Source: Halobacteriales archaeon YIM A00010
Lineage (GTDB): Archaea > Halobacteriota > Halobacteria > Halobacteriales > Haloarculaceae
Direction of reading: 5' to 3'
Assembly (NCBI GenBank): GCA_025041175.1
Contig: JAKCFJ010000003.1
Coordinates: 558,001 to 622,000 of the forward strand
Length of the DNA stretch: 64,000 nt
Position 1 is the stretch's first letter; each line of letters opens with the position of its first letter. Shown piece after piece: positions 1-8,505 of this stretch. The notes under the pieces were generated by a model. The model had not been told where the DNA came from. It ran no database searches and saw only the letters and a program-made list of their open reading frames with translations. Position numbers and translations under genes: made by a program.

Positions 1-177
1 GCGGCGAGCATCGCCATCGGCGGATTCGTTCTGGGCGGCTTTTCGACGGCAACGTTCTTCGTCGTTCTCGCCGCGTTCGCGTTTATCGGAATGTCACTCT
101 CGGCAGGGCTGGTGGTCGCGCTCGACCGGACCGGCTGGTGGCAAACGGATCTCACGGAGACAAACTCGGGCGACTAA
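1..177 (+). CDS. C-terminal end of a membrane transporter (partial)
   Basis: An open frame enters from the left edge and ends at TAA 175-177, giving 58 residues. Most of them form two hydrophobic stretches rich in Gly, Ala, Phe and Val, followed by a short polar tail ending NSGD. This looks like the last membrane helices of a multi-pass transporter. A major facilitator is my guess, but no family motif lies in the visible part. The next 750 bases hold no other gene on this strand. Confidence 0.6.
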   Translation, partial: AASIAIGGFVLGGFSTATFFVVLAAFAFIGMSLSAGLVVALDRTGWWQTDLTETNSGD

Positions 178-729
178 GACCTGTCATGGCGTCATCGAAC
201 GTTCGAGTGGAGGACTGCCATAGTATAGAAAATAGAACACAAACACTCGATCAATCACCTCAATACTGGTAAGACATCCATCCATTTCTGTATGATCTGA
301 TGATGATTACTGGGAGGGTTCAGCGAGGAAGGCGGCCGGCAGATAGAGGCGCACGGTCCACGAGCCAGTCCAAGTGATCAGCGCCCAGCACGCGATGTGT
401 TCGTTGTTACCGGATGGCAGTCACCACTGGCTCGCCACCCACAGAAGAGTCATGCACGCGACAGCAGTAGGATGTTACTCGTGATCCGTTGAGCGAGGAT
501 ACGGCGAGTGATCGAACACGCTATGCTCGAAGAGAGATTGACCTCAGTCTATGTGACATTATCGGACGGGATGAGATAGCGCTCAGAGACGCTACTTCCG
601 TGCGACAGCGAACGATTGGGACCACTCGTCAACAACTGCGTCGGTGTTGCTGGAGCAGTTTGAGAACAGAGTGTTTGCCGTTGTACCTCTATGAACCACC
701 CCGCACTGCCACGGTGCTCGTCCGGTGCT
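178..729. other. Intergenic region left of hairpin array 1
   Basis: About 550 bases without a convincing gene. Short open frames here have arginine-rich or cysteine-rich compositions unlike the acidic proteins around them. The hairpin array begins at 730. Confidence 0.5.
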
Positions 730-892
730 ACCGGACTCCGTCCGGTTGCTAACCGAGCTTTGCTCGGCAATGTCACCAGAAGCCTCGGCTTCTGGTTGCT
801 AACCGGAACTCGAAGAGTTCCGGTAATGTCGTCGGACTCCGTCCGACTGCTTGAGGCGCGTAGCGCCTCTCTGTTACCGGACTTCGTCCGGT
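730..892. repeat. Hairpin array 1: seven short palindromes in series
   Basis: Seven perfect inverted repeats follow one another: 730-746, 753-767, 776-795, 802-824, 831-847, 853-869 and 876-892. Stems are 6-10 bp and loops 2-3 bases, often TCC or TTC. The stem sequences differ, but the 3-8 base linkers are much alike: TGCTAA after one hairpin and AATGTC after another, more or less alternating. A longer array of the same design lies at 51719-52009. The stems at 776-795 and 802-824 recur there as neighbours with the same linker. Confidence 0.85.
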
Positions 893-931
893 TGCCCGAG
901 GAACGTTGTATTGTTTCAGTGAATGGAGGGC

Positions 932-1413
932 CTACGATTCACCGAGGTGATCGAGTTCGAACGCGTACTCGCCAGCGGAGAGTTCGACCACGATCCGATC
1001 GTCGTCGCGGGAGACGGACTCGATCCCCGCGTGGTTCGGCCGCGTTCGATTGCCGTTGGTCCAGATGTTTGTGCCGTTCTCTCGGACCCGTACTTCGTCA
1101 CCGCCGAGCGCCGGAATTTCGACGGTAGCGGTGGAATTGCCGGGGATAGTTACCTCGAGTGAGATTCCGTCTTTGTCCACTGCGCCGCACGAAGATCGGC
1201 GGGAACCGGTACCGCTCGCTCCCCCGATCCGGTCGCTGCGCTTTGCCCACTGTTACCCTGTACGCCCCGTGTGACGATCGGAATGCCAGCAACCGCGCCG
1301 GTGTACTTCAGATACTCCCGACGGTCGATCGCTGTCACCCGATCACGTGTTCGTCGAGCGTCGTCCAACTGTGATGTCTGTTCGTTCCGCTCGGCATCGC
1401 TTTCGTTTACCAT
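932..1413 (-). pseudogene. Relic of a secreted alpha-L-rhamnosidase-like gene
   Basis: Two overlapping minus-strand frames look like the two ends of one gene. The upstream frame (1413 to 1150) has a twin-arginine signal (DRREYLKYTGAVAG) and then stops. The downstream frame (1180 to 932) encodes 82 residues, including a TIPGNSTATVEIP stretch and an end reading GEYAFELDHLGES. It resembles the C-terminal domain of the GH78 enzyme at 3057-6389, which has TIPWNTSATIRLP and GTYEFEVG at the matching places. The catalytic middle, expected to exceed 700 residues, is missing and the two parts are out of frame. I read it as an exported rhamnosidase reduced by internal deletion. Confidence 0.65.
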
Positions 1414-1636
1414 TTGCTAACACCGCGTGGTGTAGTAACGATACACTGTCGATAAACATAAAATTACTGCCCCACCAGTCGTTCAGAGGGGGACAGCGCG
1501 ATAGCCACAGCGCGCCGTTCGGAACGCGGGCGACGTGACAGCAACCAGTGGTTCGACGCGGCAGAAGTTCGAGCGGCGCTACGCCGATGGACAACTTTCG
1601 AAAGGTACTTGAAAAAGATGGTAATGGTTATCGACT

Positions 1637-2962
1637 ATGGTAGGAACCACCCTACTAGCCGCAAACATAGGCATTGCCGTCGCACTCACGCTCCTGTTGA
1701 TAATTTATCTCGACCTCGATCCGGCCGTCTCACTCATCATCGGGTCCCTCTACATGGGCATCGCGTCCGGCTTGGGGATGAACGACACCGTCTCCGCCAT
1801 TGGCAGCGGATTCGGGGGGCTGATGGGGGACATCGGTATTCCGATCATCTTCGGCATCATGATCGGTATGCTACTCGCCCAGTGTGGCGGCGCGCGCAAG
1901 ATCGCCGTCACCCTGACGAACGCCGTCCCCAAACGCTACATTCCATACGCGCTCGCGCTCTCCGGCGCCATCGTTGCCATTCCCGTATTCTTCGACGTTG
2001 CGTTTCTCGTGCTCGCCCCGATGGTTATCGCGCTCTGGCGCGAGACCGACTTCGAGTTCCCCGTCGTTATCGGATCGCTCGTTATCGGCGCTGCGGGCGC
2101 ACACACGTTCGTCCCACCGACGCCCAACCCGCTCGCTGCCCCCGAAATCATTGGCTTTCCGCTGGGCCAGATGATGATTGCCGGTCTCGCCGTCGGTATC
2201 CCCGCAGTCGTCGTCGCCACTGCTGTCTTTATCCGCGTCGTCCGCTGGCTGTGGGACGCCGACGAGGATATCGATGAGATACCGTTCGAGGAGGCCGAGG
2301 ACGAACTCGCGCGTAGCCCGTCCTTTCTCGCTTCCCTGTTGCCCATCCTCGCTCCCATCGCGTTGATCCTCCTGACCACTGCGTCGGAGGCGATAACCGG
2401 CACTCCGAGCGCACTCGTGCAGTTCCTCGGCAGCCGCATCGTCGCGATGCTCACCGGACTCCTCATCGCCATCGGGGTGTTCCTATCCACAGCGAGCCGC
2501 GAGGAACTCTCCGATACGCTCTCGGAAGCGACGCGTCCCGCTGGTCTCGTGCTTGCTATCACCGGCGCGGGGGGCGCGTTCGGCTACGTCATTCAGGAAA
2601 CCGAGGCTGCAATGGCTCTCGTCGACACCATCGGTGTCAGCGCTGATGGTCTCGTTATCGTCTTTCTCGCGTTTTTCATCGGCATGGTCATGCGGGTCGC
2701 CCAAGGCTCCGGGACGGTTGCAGGCATTACCGCAATGACCATCGTAGCGGGCATCGAGACGTCCGTCACCGGCTCTGCGATCGCGCTCGCTGCGCTCTCC
2801 GGCGGCATGAGCATCGGCCACATCAACGATAGCGGCTTCTGGGTCGTTACGGAACTGGCCGGCCTGAACGTCACCGGCGGTCTCAAGACGTACACGCTCG
2901 GTGAAGCCATCCTCTCCGCGTTCGGTCTCGTCGGCGCTGTCATCATCGCGATCGTTGTTTGA
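1637..2962 (+). CDS. GntP-family gluconate/organic acid permease
   Basis: A 441-residue, very hydrophobic protein with about 12-14 membrane segments. Near residues 40-80 it reads SLYMGIASGLGMNDTVSAIG and then GIPIIFGIMIGMLLAQ. Near 150-170 it has GAHTFVPPTPNPLAAPEI. These match the GntP family of proton-linked permeases for gluconate and related sugar acids. The length is normal for the family. It lies before the GH78 gene in the same direction, so it could import a sugar acid released by the locus. The exact substrate cannot be read from sequence. Confidence 0.88.
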   Translation: MVGTTLLAANIGIAVALTLLLIIYLDLDPAVSLIIGSLYMGIASGLGMNDTVSAIGSGFGGLMGDIGIPIIFGIMIGMLLAQCGGARKIAVTLTNAVPKRYIPYALALSGAIVAIPVFFDVAFLVLAPMVIALWRETDFEFPVVIGSLVIGAAGAHTFVPPTPNPLAAPEIIGFPLGQMMIAGLAVGIPAVVVATAVFIRVVRWLWDADEDIDEIPFEEAEDELARSPSFLASLLPILAPIALILLTTASEAITGTPSALVQFLGSRIVAMLTGLLIAIGVFLSTASREELSDTLSEATRPAGLVLAITGAGGAFGYVIQETEAAMALVDTIGVSADGLVIVFLAFFIGMVMRVAQGSGTVAGITAMTIVAGIETSVTGSAIALAALSGGMSIGHINDSGFWVVTELAGLNVTGGLKTYTLGEAILSAFGLVGAVIIAIVV

Positions 2963-3026
2963 GCCGGTTACGATCGATACGACCCCTTTCAAACTACGAC
3001 CCACTCCCCGTGGAGTCGCCCGAAGA

Positions 3027-3035
3027 CTTATGTTT
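3027..3035 (+). promoter_or_regulatory. TATA-like box of the GH78 gene
   Basis: CTTATGTTT is centred about 26 bases before ATG 3057. This is the spacing of a leaderless archaeal promoter and supports that start over the longer open frame from 2901. Confidence 0.45.
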
Positions 3036-3056
3036 CTAGTACTGAGATTTCATTCC

Positions 3057-6000
3057 ATGTCCGCATCCTCTGGGGAGCAGTTGCACCGACCGACAGACCT
3101 TCGTGTGGACTACGAAACAGCACCGATCAACGTTGACCCGACATCGTCGCCGCGGTTCTCCTGGCGGGTTGAAACGGATCGACGCGGTGTTCGACAGACC
3201 GCGTATCGCGTCGTCGTCGGACGGGCGGCGGATACCGTGGCAGGAGGCGACGGCGACCTCTGGGACTCCGGTCGCGTCGAATCATCAACGGCGACGAATG
3301 TGCGCTACGGGGGGCCGGCCCTCGCGTCGGACGAGACGTACCACTGGTCGGTTAAGGTCTGGACCGACAGGGGCGAGTCAGAATGGGCAGCACCGGCCCC
3401 GTTTTCGACGGCGCTCGAACCCGGGGATTGGCAGGGCGAGTGGATTGCCTACCAGCCCGGGGCGGGCGATGTCGACGGCTGGCGCAGCCAGTGGCAAGAT
3501 CCGGAATCGGCGAGCGAAGAGTGGGTACAGGTCGATCTGGGCGGCGTGCGGGACGTTTCCGAGATCACGCTCCACCCGGCCAATCCCATCTCTATCGTCC
3601 GGACACCAGACACCGCTCCCGTCACACTGTCGTGGTTCGACAACCCTCTCGCGGAGTTTGGATTCCCGGACGCCTACCGCGTCGAAGTGGCGGACGATCC
3701 CGATTTCGTGGACGCAACCGTCGTCGCTGAGTACACGGCCGACCCCGAGGAGGAAGCGGACGATTCCGAGGGCCAGCCCGATAATAGCGTCACTCCGCGA
3801 ATCCACGACGGTCTCGACGCACGCGGACGGTACGTCCGAGTCACTGCGACCGATCTCTTCTCGGTGCGACCAGCCACGGGGTCCACGTCGAGCTTCCGCG
3901 ACGTCGACCGACGCGTCGAATCGATCGACGAGTACGCGTGTTTTGCCCTCGCTGCGCTCACTGTTCGGGCCGACGATGGGACGGACCTCGCCCACGGTGA
4001 CGTCGCAACGTCGTCGACGGTCGAGACGGACACGTGGGGTTGCGACCGCCTGATAGATGGCGTCACCGAGTCTCGGATGGCGTCCTCGTCACCGCTGCTC
4101 AGGAATGAGTTCTCGATCGAGAAGCCCGTCCGGTCGGCGCGGATCCACGTCGCTGCGGTGGGATACGGGGAGCTGTACGTCAACGGCGAGCGCATCGGCG
4201 ACCGACAGCTTGACCCCGCGTGGACGGAGTACGAGCGCCGTGTCCTGTACGCGACCCACGACATCTCCGACCGGCTCGAGGAAGGCTCGAACGCGCTCGG
4301 ACTGTGGCTCGGTCGCGGGTGGTTCGCCAAACGCAGTTCCTACTGGCTCGCCGACGGCTCCCCGCGGGGTCGCGTGACCCTCAACCTCGAATTCGAGGAC
4401 GGGACGACCCGAACCCTCTCGACACACGACAACTGGCAGGCGACTGCGAGCCCGCTGCTCGAAAACGACATCTACGATGGCGAGTGCTACGACGCCCGGC
4501 AAGAAGCGGATGGATGGAGCGAGCCGGGGTTCGACGACAGCGACTGGGACCCCGCGAGCGTCGTCGACGGCCCAGGCGGAACGCTCCGGCCCGAGCGGAT
4601 CCAGCCGATGCGGGTGGTCGACACGTTCGACGTTGCGGAGGTACACGACCACGAAGACGAATCCGAGCGCGAGGGAATCGACCACGAAGACGAATCCGAG
4701 CGCGAGGGAATCGACCGCGAGGACGGTCCGATCGTCGACTTCGGACAGAATCTCACCGGATGGCTGGAGATCGAGATCGATGGTGCGGACGCAGGAGATG
4801 AGATACGGATTCACCACGCGGAGGCGCTCACGGATGCGGGAAATCTCTCCACCACGGACTTGCGGAGTGCTGACGCAACCGACACGTACGTCGCCCGAGG
4901 CGGAGGAACCGAGACGTACGAACCCCGATTCACGTATCACGGCTTCCGGTATGCCCAGATATCGGGCTATCCGGGCGAGTTCGATCCCGAGGCAGTGACA
5001 GCGAAGGTCGTCCACACGGCCATGGAGCCACGGGGCGAATTCGCCTGTTCCGACGACGATCTGAACCAGGTCCAGCACAACGCTTTCTGGGGACTCCGGA
5101 GCAACACTCACTCGATTCCGGAAGACTGCCCCCAACGCGACGAACGCTTTGGCTGGACCGGAGACGCCCACATCTCGACCCGGGCGCTGCTGTTCAACTT
5201 CGATGCGGTCCGGTTCGACGAGAAGTGGGCGCGCGACCACGACGACGCCGCTTCGGAGATGGGCTATGTACCGGACGTTATCCCGAACAAGGCCGCCGAG
5301 GATCCCGCCGATCCGACGTGGTCGATTACGCGCGTGATGGTGCCGTGGTATCTGTACAAACACGACGGTGACACCAGTCTCCTCCGGGAGCAGTACGAGG
5401 GGATGCGCGCCTACGTCGATTACTGGCACTCGGTCACGGACGACGGCATCCTCCCCGATGAGTACGGAAAATTCGGCGACTGGCTCGCGTTCGAGAACAC
5501 GGACGGACGGCGCGGGCTTCCCCACGATCTCTACAACACGGCGTTCCTCTACCAAGTCACCGACACGTTCTCGAAAATCGCCAACGTTCTCGGGAACGCG
5601 GACGCCGACGCCTACCGCCACCGGGCCGACGCGATCGCCGACGCGTTTACCGACCGTTTCTTTGATGCTGAGGCGGGCGTTTACGGCCCGGGAACGCAGT
5701 CGTCGTACGCCGTCCCGCTGTTCCTCGGGATGGTTCCTGACGGGAACGTCGAACTCGTCGCCGAGAACCTCGCCGAGACGGTGCGGGCCGAGGGCGGCAA
5801 GCTCCGGACCGGCTTCCTCGGCACCCGGCCGCTCATCCACACACTCGCAGCACACGGCTACGAGGAGCTCGCCTACGAGGTCGTGAGCCAGCCCGACCGG
5901 CCCGGCTGGGTGTACATGGCCCGTAACGGCGCTACGACCATGTGGGAGCGCTGGAACTCCGATGAGAGCGTCGGCTCCGGGATGAACTCGCTCAATCACT

Positions 6001-6389
6001 CGCCGTTCACCCACGTCTCCGAATTCTTCTATGAGGTGTTAGCAGGCATCCAGTTGGAGGATGCACCCGTGACCGAACGTGTCACGATCGCTCCTGCGCT
6101 GGTCGACGATCTCGACTGGGTGGACGCGAGCGTCGAGACGCCGAACGGGGAACTCGCAGTCTCGTGGAAACGTGATGGAGAAAGATACCGACTCAGCACG
6201 ACGATCCCGTGGAACACGTCCGCTACGATTCGACTGCCGGACGCCACCGATGCAACCGTCACCGAATCCGGAACGACGCTCGACGGGAGCACCGACGAAC
6301 CCCGCTCGGGCGTTCGTACGATCGACCGAGACAACGGTGATGTGATCCTCGAAGTGGGATCGGGCACCTACGAGTTCGAGGTCGGATAG
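3057..6389 (+). CDS. GH78 alpha-L-rhamnosidase, cytoplasmic
   Basis: A 1110-residue protein that should release terminal alpha-L-rhamnose from oligosaccharides. The order is an N-terminal beta-sandwich, an inserted discoidin-like region (about 150-250, WVQVDLGGVRDVSEITLHPA), the rhamnosidase N domain (about 340-500, GELYVNGERIG), a concanavalin-like domain (about 570-640), and the alpha/alpha barrel. The barrel carries the acidic GH78 motif EDCPQRDERFGWTGD at about 689-703. A C-terminal beta domain ends GTYEFEVG. There is no signal peptide, so it should act on imported oligomers. The frame is open back to 2901, but ATG 3057 gives the usual family N-terminus and has a TATA-like box. A 33-bp tandem duplication sits inside (4647-4712). 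Confidence 0.93.
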   Translation: MSASSGEQLHRPTDLRVDYETAPINVDPTSSPRFSWRVETDRRGVRQTAYRVVVGRAADTVAGGDGDLWDSGRVESSTATNVRYGGPALASDETYHWSVKVWTDRGESEWAAPAPFSTALEPGDWQGEWIAYQPGAGDVDGWRSQWQDPESASEEWVQVDLGGVRDVSEITLHPANPISIVRTPDTAPVTLSWFDNPLAEFGFPDAYRVEVADDPDFVDATVVAEYTADPEEEADDSEGQPDNSVTPRIHDGLDARGRYVRVTATDLFSVRPATGSTSSFRDVDRRVESIDEYACFALAALTVRADDGTDLAHGDVATSSTVETDTWGCDRLIDGVTESRMASSSPLLRNEFSIEKPVRSARIHVAAVGYGELYVNGERIGDRQLDPAWTEYERRVLYATHDISDRLEEGSNALGLWLGRGWFAKRSSYWLADGSPRGRVTLNLEFEDGTTRTLSTHDNWQATASPLLENDIYDGECYDARQEADGWSEPGFDDSDWDPASVVDGPGGTLRPERIQPMRVVDTFDVAEVHDHEDESEREGIDHEDESEREGIDREDGPIVDFGQNLTGWLEIEIDGADAGDEIRIHHAEALTDAGNLSTTDLRSADATDTYVARGGGTETYEPRFTYHGFRYAQISGYPGEFDPEAVTAKVVHTAMEPRGEFACSDDDLNQVQHNAFWGLRSNTHSIPEDCPQRDERFGWTGDAHISTRALLFNFDAVRFDEKWARDHDDAASEMGYVPDVIPNKAAEDPADPTWSITRVMVPWYLYKHDGDTSLLREQYEGMRAYVDYWHSVTDDGILPDEYGKFGDWLAFENTDGRRGLPHDLYNTAFLYQVTDTFSKIANVLGNADADAYRHRADAIADAFTDRFFDAEAGVYGPGTQSSYAVPLFLGMVPDGNVELVAENLAETVRAEGGKLRTGFLGTRPLIHTLAAHGYEELAYEVVSQPDRPGWVYMARNGATTMWERWNSDESVGSGMNSLNHSPFTHVSEFFYEVLAGIQLEDAPVTERVTIAPALVDDLDWVDASVETPNGELAVSWKRDGERYRLSTTIPWNTSATIRLPDATDATVTESGTTLDGSTDEPRSGVRTIDRDNGDVILEVGSGTYEFEVG
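4647..4712 (+). repeat. 33-bp perfect tandem duplication inside the GH78 gene
   Basis: Units 4647-4679 and 4680-4712 are identical and in frame. Each encodes DHEDESEREGI, and a partial third unit (DREDGP) follows. They lie in an acidic linker before the concanavalin-like domain. Confidence 0.95.
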
Positions 6390-6450
6390 CCGGGCTCTCC
6401 CTCGCTGCTCGATTCGATCGGTGGGACCACCCCTTACAGGTGGTCTCCGA

Positions 6451-6720
6451 TCAACGGACGTATCCCGCCCGCCGAATGAAGTAGGCTCCCACAAGTACGT
6501 ATATCCCTCCACTGAGTCCGTTGATGAGAACCGGGTCCCAGGGCACATCGGCTGGCATGTCTGCGATCAGCGGCGTCACCAGAACGAGCACCCCCATGAT
6601 GAGGATGACCGAGCCGGCAAACAGTTCGACCGGGAGGTCGTATTCGCCGTGGTCGGACGCGTCGTTCGTCCGATCGTCGTTGGCCGACACATCTGCGGTC
6701 GTTGTCTTATTGTTGTCCAT
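6451..6720 (-). CDS. Small membrane protein paired with a sodium:solute symporter
   Basis: An 89-residue protein with a polar, acidic N-terminus and two hydrophobic segments (ELFAGSVILIMGVLVLV and a second ending YVLVGAYFIRR). ATG 6720 is preferred over 6729 because GGTGAT (6724-6729 on this strand) lies just upstream as a ribosome binding site, inside the end of the symporter gene. The symporter stop codon is only nine bases away, so the two are probably co-transcribed and coupled. A small accessory subunit is my inference. I recognise no named family. Confidence 0.7.
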   Translation of the reverse strand: MDNNKTTTADVSANDDRTNDASDHGEYDLPVELFAGSVILIMGVLVLVTPLIADMPADVPWDPVLINGLSGGIYVLVGAYFIRRAGYVR

Positions 6721-6729
6721 TGGTATCAC

Positions 6730-8322
6730 CTAGAAGATAATGATCGCACCGACGAACGTTAGCACGGCGAGCGCCGTCGTCACCAGGGAGGCACGTTTCA
6801 CCGTCGGTGAAATGGTCGTCACGTTTTCGTTCCGGACAGATACGAGGAATTCCGTCGGGGTTTCGCCATCGTTCGGCGTCGTGAACGCGCTCACGACGCA
6901 CACGACCACCATGATCGCGGTGAGCGAGTACAGCGACCTGATGTAGGTCGCATCGTGACCGAGTTCGAATCCGAGATACACGCTAAAGACGAGTCCGAAC
7001 ACCACACCGGCCAGGGCACCGGCGGTCGTCGCCCTGTCCCATAGTCCACCGACGATCGCGACCGCGGCGAACGTGGGCATGATCGTCACCAACAGCGACT
7101 GCGCAACCAAGTACATGGAATCTTGCAGCGAGAAGTAATACGCCATGCTGATAGATATCAGTACGAATAGAACGCCCGCAACGCGACTCACCGCGAGATA
7201 ATGGTCGGCCGCCCGATCGGGAGCGACGTGTTGTCGGTAAACCCGCTCTGTGAGCAGCGTCTGGAAGTTGTTGAGTTGTGAGTCGACGCTGGACAGAACG
7301 CCAGCAAGCAACCCGACGATTACCACCCCGTAGAGACCGGGCGGCATGATGTCACGAATCAGCATCGGCATTGCTTCGTCAGACACCGCTAGATCCGGGT
7401 AGAGCGCGGCTGCGGCAACGCCTGGAATCAAGATGAACAAGGGCACCAGCACCGCGTACCAGATGCCTGTGTACAGAAAACCCAGCTGTGCAGATTCCGA
7501 ACTCTCGGCTGCGAGCGGTCGTTGCAGGATCTGTGATTCTGCGCCCCAATAGGCGATCGATTGCGCGATGAATCCCATATACAGAATTGCCACGGCGACC
7601 GGGCCACCGAACGGAAAGTCGGCTATGAGTGGATGGTCGGACGGCGTCATCGTTCCCTGATACGATTCGATCCCAGCTGTGAGTCCCGATATGCCCCCGA
7701 CCATATCCAGCGTCATCGGCAGGACCAGAGCGAGTGGGACGAACATCAGGACGAACTGAATCGTGTCTGATCCAGCGACGGCACCGAAGCCACCGAGTAG
7801 CGTGTAGGTCGTTCCGATGATCACCACGATGCCGATCGAGAGCCACAGATCCCACCCGAGTAGCGTGTTCAATACGAGGGATCCAGCATAGATGTACAAC
7901 CCCATGTTGATGAACATCCAGACGAACGTCCAGATGAAGTCGTACGCTTCACCGACCGGACTCCCAAACCGTTCGTTGAGCCACTCACCGAGCGAGAAGG
8001 CCTGAATTTCGCGGATGAAGGGGATGATCGCGATCGTCCCAACGACGATACCGATCGCGGTCGAAATCGGTGTCATGAGAGCGATGATACCGAACGAGTA
8101 GGCGAATCCGGCCAGTCCAATGAAATCGTTTGCGTTCAAATTCGTTGCCACTGTGGAAAACGCTTGTATCCACGGTGGCAGAGACCGATCGGCGAGAAAC
8201 GTACTCGCAGAATCGACCGTGCTTTGTCGCATGTATGCGCCGAACGCGACGATTGACAGTACGAACGTCGAAAGTGCTAGCCACTCCGTTACGACGAGTG
8301 TTGGCGGACCTGCTGCTTCCAT
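6730..8322 (-). CDS. Sodium:solute symporter (SSS family)
   Basis: A 530-residue protein with about 13 membrane segments. SSS features include ANDFIGLAGFAYSFGI near the N-terminus, the stretch GLLAGVLSSVDSQLNNFQTL, and LGGFGAVAGSDTIQF in the middle. ATG 8322 is chosen over 8343 because a TATA-like box lies about 35 bases before it. The gene points away from the GH78 gene and towards it from the right, with its small partner immediately downstream. In this locus a sugar or sugar acid is a likely substrate, but that is inference. Confidence 0.87.
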   Translation of the reverse strand: MEAAGPPTLVVTEWLALSTFVLSIVAFGAYMRQSTVDSASTFLADRSLPPWIQAFSTVATNLNANDFIGLAGFAYSFGIIALMTPISTAIGIVVGTIAIIPFIREIQAFSLGEWLNERFGSPVGEAYDFIWTFVWMFINMGLYIYAGSLVLNTLLGWDLWLSIGIVVIIGTTYTLLGGFGAVAGSDTIQFVLMFVPLALVLPMTLDMVGGISGLTAGIESYQGTMTPSDHPLIADFPFGGPVAVAILYMGFIAQSIAYWGAESQILQRPLAAESSESAQLGFLYTGIWYAVLVPLFILIPGVAAAALYPDLAVSDEAMPMLIRDIMPPGLYGVVIVGLLAGVLSSVDSQLNNFQTLLTERVYRQHVAPDRAADHYLAVSRVAGVLFVLISISMAYYFSLQDSMYLVAQSLLVTIMPTFAAVAIVGGLWDRATTAGALAGVVFGLVFSVYLGFELGHDATYIRSLYSLTAIMVVVCVVSAFTTPNDGETPTEFLVSVRNENVTTISPTVKRASLVTTALAVLTFVGAIIIF

Positions 8323-8352
8323 GTTACAGCGAAACAATTGCACATGATTCCC

Positions 8353-8361
8353 TTATAGTTT
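8353..8361 (-). promoter_or_regulatory. TATA-like box of the sodium:solute symporter
   Basis: On the minus strand AAACTATAA is centred about 35 bases before ATG 8322, which predicts a very short leader. Confidence 0.4.
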
Positions 8362-8505
8362 ATCATTCACATATGAATTGTGTATAGAACGAGCTCGCAA
8401 AAATATAGTATAGAATACATAATCTTCGAAAATATCCGTGTCAGATGAACCGTGATATCGTCCGTCGGCGAACGATGTTATGTCGGGTTGGCGTTCGTGA
8501 AAGCT

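Noticed and set aside
489-1128. Protein genes on the plus strand across hairpin array 1
   Set aside because: The frames read through palindromes and are Arg/Ser/Cys-rich, unlike haloarchaeal proteins, and no family likeness was seen.
2901-3056. N-terminal extension of the GH78 protein
   Set aside because: It overlaps the end of the permease gene, has no family likeness, and a TATA-like box lies inside it, pointing to ATG 3057.
4089-6014. A 641-codon antisense gene inside GH78
   Set aside because: It mirrors the GC-rich codon pattern of a clear enzyme on the other strand and has no domain features.
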